64,000 bases of DNA from Lachnospiraceae bacterium KH1T2 (GTDB taxonomy: Bacteria; Bacillota; Clostridia; Lachnospirales; Lachnospiraceae): contig FOSY01000003.1 in the NCBI GenBank assembly GCA_900114405.1, positions 1 through 64,000 of the forward strand, given 5' to 3'. The position numbers and the translations under genes were made by a program. The notes beneath the pieces were generated by a model. That model worked only from the letters and a program-made list of their open reading frames with translations. It was not told the DNA's origin and ran no database searches. Numbering within the stretch: the first letter of the stretch is position 1; the number at the start of each line of letters is the position of its first letter. Positions 62,472 through 64,000 of the stretch are shown in pieces.

Positions 62472-63480
62472 AATTTAACTCGCGGAGCTTTGCTCCATAT
62501 TTAGCTGCGTTTTCTTTGTCGCCCATGATCACATAGCAGATATGCAGTCCGATGAGCGGGAATGAACTATTGTATGAATTACTGAGAAGTGCTTCTGTTT
62601 CAAAAGCTGCATTGTAATACCATATGACAGCCTCAGAGTAGTTACGCCTTGCGCGATAAAATTCGCCAAGCTCAAAGACAATCTCGGAAGGAACTTCGTC
62701 AACGGCAAGTCCGCGTGATGCGGCAAGCAGCATGACGGATGCATCGTCCATGATACGAGCACATTTAGCAAGCACACAGGCATCCATCTTGATGAGCTCT
62801 TCGTCAGTATCAATATCTATGTGTGCTTTGAAAAATTCAAAGGATTGTCTAAAATCATCCTCAGTGCCGGAAATAAAGAGCTCTCGCGCATACATTCGCT
62901 GCATATGCGGAGAAATCTCACTGCCGGAGCGTATGAGCTTTTGATATATCGCAAAATCTCTGCCGGAGTGAAGCTCTTCCGGGCAATGCTTTATGCGGAT
63001 ATCGCTGTCAAAGATTATGGGAGCGATCCTCACGGTCTCATGAACCTGATCTTGCCAGCAGAAGTTACGGATGCGCTTATAGAGCTTAGGACGCAGCTCT
63101 TCATCGAAATTGTAGGTGGTATTTTTTTCGAGCTGATTAGTGTAGTACATTTGTACGATCTCGATCTCAGGCAGCATGGCTGCCTTCAGCATGCGAAACT
63201 TCTCGTGATTCTCCGCGTCGATCACCTCGTCAGCATCGGCACTGTAGATATAGTCACAGGTGGCTTTTGAGAATGCGAAATTTCGTGCAGCGGAAAAGTC
63301 ATCTGTCCATTTGAAATCATAAATCTTGTCTGTGTACTTTGACGCAATCTGTTTGGTATTATCAGTTGAACCTGTATCTACTATGATGATCTCGTCCATC
63401 AGATCAGCAATACCGTCAAGACAGCGGGCAAGTACATTTTCTTCATTCTTTACGATCATACATAAGCTTATACTTGTCAT
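62470..63480 (-). CDS. Family 2 glycosyltransferase
   Basis: 336 residues. GT-A fold: SLCMIVKNEENVLARCLDG and IIIVDTGSTDNTKQIA at the N-terminus, then the metal motif YIYSADADEV (DxD-like). WKWTDDFSAARNFAF-type text appears as FKWTDDFSAARNFAF. The C-terminal half is helical and TPR-like (about 195-336), as in the WaaE/SunS-like subfamily that often modifies glycans or peptides. Acceptor unknown. Its ribosome site is GGGGGG. It is a single gene between terminators. Confidence 0.85.
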   Translation of the reverse strand: MTSISLCMIVKNEENVLARCLDGIADLMDEIIIVDTGSTDNTKQIASKYTDKIYDFKWTDDFSAARNFAFSKATCDYIYSADADEVIDAENHEKFRMLKAAMLPEIEIVQMYYTNQLEKNTTYNFDEELRPKLYKRIRNFCWQDQVHETVRIAPIIFDSDIRIKHCPEELHSGRDFAIYQKLIRSGSEISPHMQRMYARELFISGTEDDFRQSFEFFKAHIDIDTDEELIKMDACVLAKCARIMDDASVMLLAASRGLAVDEVPSEIVFELGEFYRARRNYSEAVIWYYNAAFETEALLSNSYNSSFPLIGLHICYVIMGDKENAAKYGAKLRELN

Positions 63481-63845
63481 AAGCTAAACCCCCCTTATAA
63501 TTATCTTACCCGTCTATGTCGTTTTCTATAATTATAAACTATTTAAGAATTGCAAAAGTGCCAAAAAAGAACGTGAAAAAATATTAATAATTACTATTTG
63601 CTTTGATACTTGAAGTAAGAATGCGCTATTTTGCAGGGGTTGATTTGGTGGTTTTTCATAACTTTTAATGTATACAAAAAACGTATTTTTTAAAATACAC
63701 TAAATTGTGTGAAAAAATTATAAAATAATACCGATATACTTATCGTAAATAAAGTGCCAAGGACGGCAGGGATATATCGATGGGCTCATTTGTCCACGGG
63801 TGATCGGTATATTATTTTTTATCATGGATGGAGCGATGAGGAATT
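63481..63845. other. Structured 365-base leader region in front of PTS enzyme I
   Basis: AT-rich. I see no gene. Near 63728-63820 a closing stem and a T-run suggest an attenuator-type leader (see separate entry). Confidence 0.5.
63728..63820 (+). promoter_or_regulatory. Candidate attenuator or riboswitch-like leader of ptsI
   Basis: ATACCGAT (63728-63735) pairs with ATCGGTAT (63803-63810), closing an 83-base structure, and a T-run (ATTATTTTTT) follows immediately. A smaller TGCC/GGCA hairpin lies inside. I do not recognise a known riboswitch class in the interior. Confidence 0.4.
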
Positions 63846-64000
63846 ATGATGAGGGAGAAGTGCAGCGGAGTTTCTGCCGGGGTTGGAATGGGAAAGGTAC
63901 TGCGCGTTGAAGATGTGGTACTTGACATATCTAAACGTCGGACAGACGATATCAACTTAGAGAAAAAGCGGTTTGCGGAAGCCGTAGAGGAATTCTGCGA
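63846..64000 (+). CDS. ptsI: Phosphoenolpyruvate--protein phosphotransferase (PTS enzyme I), 3' truncated by the window edge
   Basis: The first 51 residues are visible, running off the window. ATG at 63846 or 63849, with GAGG just upstream. The sequence GVSAGVGMGKVLRVEDVVLD is the usual start of enzyme I (the glycine-rich GIxASxGIAIGKA-type N-terminus), followed by a charged helix. Enzyme I passes phosphate from PEP to HPr to start sugar uptake. The identification rests on the N-terminal signature only. Confidence 0.8.
   Translation, partial: MMREKCSGVSAGVGMGKVLRVEDVVLDISKRRTDDINLEKKRFAEAVEEFC

Overview
The window looks like a chromosomal segment of a low-to-moderate-GC Gram-positive clostridium, most likely a gut or rumen Lachnospiraceae (Butyrivibrio, Lachnospira or Roseburia type). 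The evidence is strong Gram-positive Shine-Dalgarno sites, clostridial housekeeping families (DUF951, DUF1934, GdpP, a type 1B PyrD with PyrK, MsmX, CdaR), lipoproteins and GH25/NlpC wall hydrolases with no outer-membrane genes, and plant-polysaccharide enzymes (GH53, GH127). I did not recognise any tRNA, rRNA, CRISPR array, prophage or intact insertion sequence. The species call is an inference.

Layout. 1-8405: the end of one surface-type protein, a large Ig-repeat membrane-anchored surface protein, then a tightly coupled set encoding a VWA-FHA membrane protein, a PP2C phosphatase, a membrane Ser/Thr kinase and a small membrane protein. 8413-8666: a foldback MITE-like element with perfect 8-bp flanking duplications. 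8787-9095: thioredoxin. 9168-15030 (minus): an oligopeptide ABC importer, oppABCDF. 15458-17684: an OPT-family transporter overlapped by a PqqD-like gene. 17807-21018: ispE, a GntR regulator, DUF1934 and a cytoplasmic GH53. 21061-29264: envelope and housekeeping genes (lipoprotein FKBP/trigger-factor chimera, asnS, NlpC/P60 and GH25 hydrolases, DUF951, rpsF-ssb-rpsR, a conserved unknown). 29432-36162: divergent operons pyrC-plsC-phosphohexomutase and murF-pyrK-pyrD. 36309-42819: a short cytosolic chemoreceptor, dCMP deaminase, YdjC, and gdpP-rplI-dnaB-yesL. 42992-46036: msmX, cdaR, tadA. 46058-50432: an acylation cassette. 50506-54743: a nucleotidyltransferase, galE, ftsH. 54958-59610: a giant secreted GH127 protein. 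59815-63480: Nudix hydrolase, ABC-F protein, glycosyltransferase. 63846-64000: the start of PTS enzyme I.

The most interesting system is the five-gene cassette at 46058-50432: a DltD-like SGNH protein, an FkbH-like HAD enzyme, an acyl carrier protein, an MBOAT acyltransferase, and a 41-residue DltX-like microprotein that I translated directly from the sequence. This is the architecture of the Dlt teichoic-acid D-alanylation machine, except that the adenylating enzyme DltA is replaced by an FkbH enzyme, whose characterised relatives load glyceryl from 1,3-bisphosphoglycerate onto a carrier protein. I infer a 'Dlt-like' pathway that esterifies an envelope polymer with glyceryl or another three-carbon hydroxyacyl group drawn from glycolysis.

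A second theme is translation initiation. At ispE, the GH25 gene and the first gene of the acylation cassette, a promoter-like -10 element lies only about 6-9 bases before the ATG and no Shine-Dalgarno is visible. All three look like leaderless mRNAs. The ispE case is the weakest because its -10 matches poorly.
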